NCBI GenBank assembly: GCA_022838965.1
Contig: JALHDK010000023.1
Span: 4,435-18,469, forward strand
Source: Actinomycetales bacterium
GTDB lineage: Bacteria > Actinomycetota > Actinomycetes > Actinomycetales > Actinomycetaceae
Reading direction: 5' to 3'
DNA: 14,035 bases
Part shown: piece after piece, positions 12,076 to 14,035 of the stretch
Position numbering within the stretch: position 1 is the first letter of the stretch
Layout: every line of letters starts with the position of its first letter
The notes under the pieces: generated by a model
Databases searched by the model: none
Seen by the model: the letters and a program-made list of their open reading frames with translations, nothing else
Told to the model about the DNA's origin: nothing
Position numbers and translations under genes: made by a program

Positions 12076-13584
12076 ATGACCGACCGGCCAGTGGTACGGA
12101 CGCCGCAGGGCGCCGTGCGGGGATTCTGGCGGGAGGTTGGGGCGTCCCGGCACGCCGGACCGTCCCGCTCCGCCGCCTTCCTGGGCGTCCCCTTCGCTGA
12201 GGCGCCGGTGGGGTCCCGCCGGTTCGCCGCCCCCCAGCCCCACCCCGGCTGGTCCGGCGTCCGTGACGCGACGGCGTACGGACCCACCCCGCAGCGGCGT
12301 CCGCTCGCCGCGATCACCGCCATTCCCGAGCCCTCCGTCCCGGGCGACGCCACCCTGAACGTCAACGTCTTCACCCCCGCCCCGGGCGATCACGATGCCC
12401 GTCTGCCCGTGTTCGTCTGGATCCACGGAGGCGGGTACAAGGCCGGCTCGCCGGCTTCCCCGTGGTACGACGGCGCTGCCTTCAACCGCGACGGCGTGGT
12501 CACGGTCACGCTCTCCTACCGCCTCGGCTTCGACGGCTTCGGCTGGATCGCCGACGCGCCCCCGAACCGGGGGCTCCTCGATCAGATCGCGGCGCTCGAG
12601 TGGGTGCAGCGCACCATCACCGCGTTCGGAGGCGATCCCGGTCGTGTTACCGTCGGTGGCCAGTCCGCCGGGGGTGGTTCCGTCCTCGCTCTCCTGTGCT
12701 CGCCACGCGCCCGCGGGCTGTTCCATGCGGCGATCAGCCAGTCCGGGGCCCTGCGGCCGGCGACGGCGGAGGCCGCGCGCGGCGTCGGGCGGCGCCTCGC
12801 GGCACTCGCCGGTGTGCCGTGCACCCGGGAAGGCCTGGCGGCGCTCTCCGAGGACGAGCTCCTCGACCTGCAGGAAGTGGTGGAACGTGAGCAGGACAGC
12901 GCGACCGGGACGCTCGGTGACGCGGTGCGGGATCTCGTGGCACGTGGCGGGCTCTCGCTCCCCTTCTCCCCGTGGGTGGACGGGGAGGTGCTGGTGGACG
13001 ATCCGCTCCGGGCGTTTCAGACGGGGTCCGGGGCTCGGGTCCCGCTGCTCATGGGGGCGACGGCCCACGAGGTTGACAGCGCCGCAGCGAAGTTCGCGCC
13101 GCTGGTGGGAGGGGCGGACGTGGAGTCCGCGCTGACGGAGGCCATGGGTTCCTGTGCGCTGACGTATCTCGCGGAGACGCACGACCAGCCGGGCGGGATG
13201 GCCGGACAGCTCGCCCACCTGTGGACGACCATGCTGTTCCGGGTTCCGATCGTGCGCTGGGCGGCGGCGCGCGGGGACGTCCCGACGTGGTTGTACGACT
13301 TCCGGTACCGGCCGGACGGCGATGGCCTGGCACTGCACTGCGCCGACCTGCCCTTCACCTGGGATTGTCTCGGGGCGGAGCGGGCCGCGGCTCTGGTGGG
13401 GGCCGGCGCACCACAGGATCTCGCCGACGCCATGCACGGCGCCTGGGTGGAGTTCATCCGCACGCACGCGGCACCCTGGCGGGCCTGGGACGAGGCGGGA
13501 GTGGCCATGGTCTTCGCCGATCCCAGCCAGGCGGGGCCCGCGTTCGGGCTGGAACGCGCTCTGGCGCGGGCTCTTCCGGCCTGA
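12076..13584 (+). CDS. Carboxylesterase, type B family (alpha/beta hydrolase)
   Basis: A 502-residue esterase of the carboxylesterase/acetylcholinesterase family. The oxyanion hole is WIHGGGYKAG (115-124). The nucleophile is S198 in GGQSAGGGS, where family members usually have GESAGG. The likely acid is E332 in GATAHEVD and the likely base H421 in LALHCADLPF. SRSAAFLGVPFAEAPVGSRRF (31-50) and LNVNVFTP are typical N-terminal landmarks. There is no signal peptide, so it is a cytosolic enzyme that hydrolyses ester bonds of unknown substrates. Related proteins include p-nitrobenzyl esterases and para-hydroxybenzoate ester hydrolases. Start chosen for the Shine-Dalgarno sequence 4 nt upstream. It converges on the glutathione peroxidase gene with 4 bp between stops. 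Confidence 0.92.
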   Translation: MTDRPVVRTPQGAVRGFWREVGASRHAGPSRSAAFLGVPFAEAPVGSRRFAAPQPHPGWSGVRDATAYGPTPQRRPLAAITAIPEPSVPGDATLNVNVFTPAPGDHDARLPVFVWIHGGGYKAGSPASPWYDGAAFNRDGVVTVTLSYRLGFDGFGWIADAPPNRGLLDQIAALEWVQRTITAFGGDPGRVTVGGQSAGGGSVLALLCSPRARGLFHAAISQSGALRPATAEAARGVGRRLAALAGVPCTREGLAALSEDELLDLQEVVEREQDSATGTLGDAVRDLVARGGLSLPFSPWVDGEVLVDDPLRAFQTGSGARVPLLMGATAHEVDSAAAKFAPLVGGADVESALTEAMGSCALTYLAETHDQPGGMAGQLAHLWTTMLFRVPIVRWAAARGDVPTWLYDFRYRPDGDGLALHCADLPFTWDCLGAERAAALVGAGAPQDLADAMHGAWVEFIRTHAAPWRAWDEAGVAMVFADPSQAGPAFGLERALARALPA

Positions 13585-13588
13585 GACC

Positions 13589-14035
13589 TCACGCGGCGAG
13601 CGCGGCCTCGATGTCGGGGCGGATCTGCGCCGGGGTGACGGTCGGGGCGTAGCGCTTGATCACCCGGCCCTCACGGTCCACCAGGAACTTCGTGAAGTTC
13701 CACTTGATGGCACCACCGAGCAGGCCCTTCTTCTCCGACTGCAGCCACGCCCACAGCGGGTGGGCATCCGCGCCGTTGACCTTGACCTTCCCGAACATCT
13801 GGAAGGTCACTCCGTAGTTGCGCTGGCAGACGGACGCGATCTCCTCGGCGGTCTCACGCTCCTGGTGGAACTGGTCGCTGGGGAAGCCGATCACCGCGAG
13901 GCCGCGGGGGCCGTATTCCCGGTGCAGTTCCTCGAGGCCGGTGAACTGGGGAGCGAGGCCGCAGTCACTCGCGGTGTTCACCACGAGGACCACCTGGCCG
14001 CGGTAGTCGGCGAGATGCTTCTCCTCGCCGCGGAG
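13589..14035 (-). CDS. Glutathione peroxidase family protein, N-terminus beyond the window
   Basis: A thiol peroxidase of the GPx family, cut at the right edge; the reading frame is open through base 14035 (LRGEEKHLADYRGQVVLVV before the conserved part). NTASDCGLAPQ carries the peroxidatic Cys (codon 13961-13963), in place of selenocysteine. FPSDQF replaces the usual FPCNQF but keeps the Gln. IASVCQRNYGVTF, AHPLWAWL and KWNFTKFLVD with the catalytic Trp-Asn pair follow. About 20 or fewer N-terminal residues are missing. Bacterial Cys-GPx proteins mostly use thioredoxin-like donors, and actinobacteria generally lack glutathione, so the name describes the family, not the reductant. A start at 13993 would delete the first strand and is rejected. 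Confidence 0.95.
   Translation of the reverse strand, partial: LRGEEKHLADYRGQVVLVVNTASDCGLAPQFTGLEELHREYGPRGLAVIGFPSDQFHQERETAEEIASVCQRNYGVTFQMFGKVKVNGADAHPLWAWLQSEKKGLLGGAIKWNFTKFLVDREGRVIKRYAPTVTPAQIRPDIEAALAA

Noticed and set aside
1..14035. Mobile element, CRISPR array, tRNA or rRNA
   Set aside because: No transposase or integrase, regularly spaced repeats, cloverleaf or rRNA-like sequence was recognised on either strand.

Overview
The window is high-GC DNA from an actinobacterium. The evidence is the strong G+C bias, a DUF222/13E12-type HNH gene, a GAAC-N4-GTTC LexA box, a RecA-independent (PafBC-type) damage promoter, TANNNT -10 boxes 6-7 nt before an ATG (leaderless mRNAs), a secreted YkuD L,D-transpeptidase and short ATGA gene overlaps. 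I cannot name the genus; Propionibacteriales or Micrococcales would fit. The stretch looks like ordinary chromosome with a few accessory elements. I see no transposase, integrase, tRNA, rRNA or CRISPR array.

Layout. 1-1174 (-): a 13E12-family DUF222/HNH gene that runs off the left edge and is split by a one-base frameshift in a C6 run. 1175-1271: a compact divergent control region with a perfect SOS box, a damage-type promoter for the leftward gene, and a leaderless promoter with a CRP-like palindrome for the rightward operon. 1272-6249 (+): a tight three-gene operon of a HEAT-repeat/GT4 glycosyltransferase, a GT1 glycosyltransferase and a GH13 alpha-glucosidase with the alpha-1,6 (oligo-1,6-glucosidase) signature. 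All three are predicted cytosolic, so the operon probably makes and recycles an intracellular alpha-glucoside of unknown identity. 6341-7438 (+): ketol-acid reductoisomerase of the Bacteroidetes/yeast-like sequence type, standing apart from other ilv genes. 7495-7980 (+): a SixA-like histidine phosphatase with a leaderless promoter that abuts the ilvC terminator hairpin. 8105-8854 (+): a secreted L,D-transpeptidase whose stop codon lies in a 15-bp minisatellite.

8938-11295 (-): a complete NitT/TauT-type ABC importer (lipoprotein, permease, ATPase) with overlapping genes and unknown substrate. 11416-11874 (-): a UspA-type universal stress protein. 12076-13584 (+): a type-B carboxylesterase, divergent from usp across 201 bp that holds a 13-bp palindrome. 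13589-14035 (-): a glutathione peroxidase cut by the right edge, convergent with the esterase with only 4 bp between the stops.

The two items I rate highest are the double DNA-damage control signature in front of the 13E12-family gene and the GT4(HEAT)-GT1-GH13 operon, which may be an undescribed glucoside synthesis and turnover pathway. Every intergenic gap is shorter than about 210 bp.
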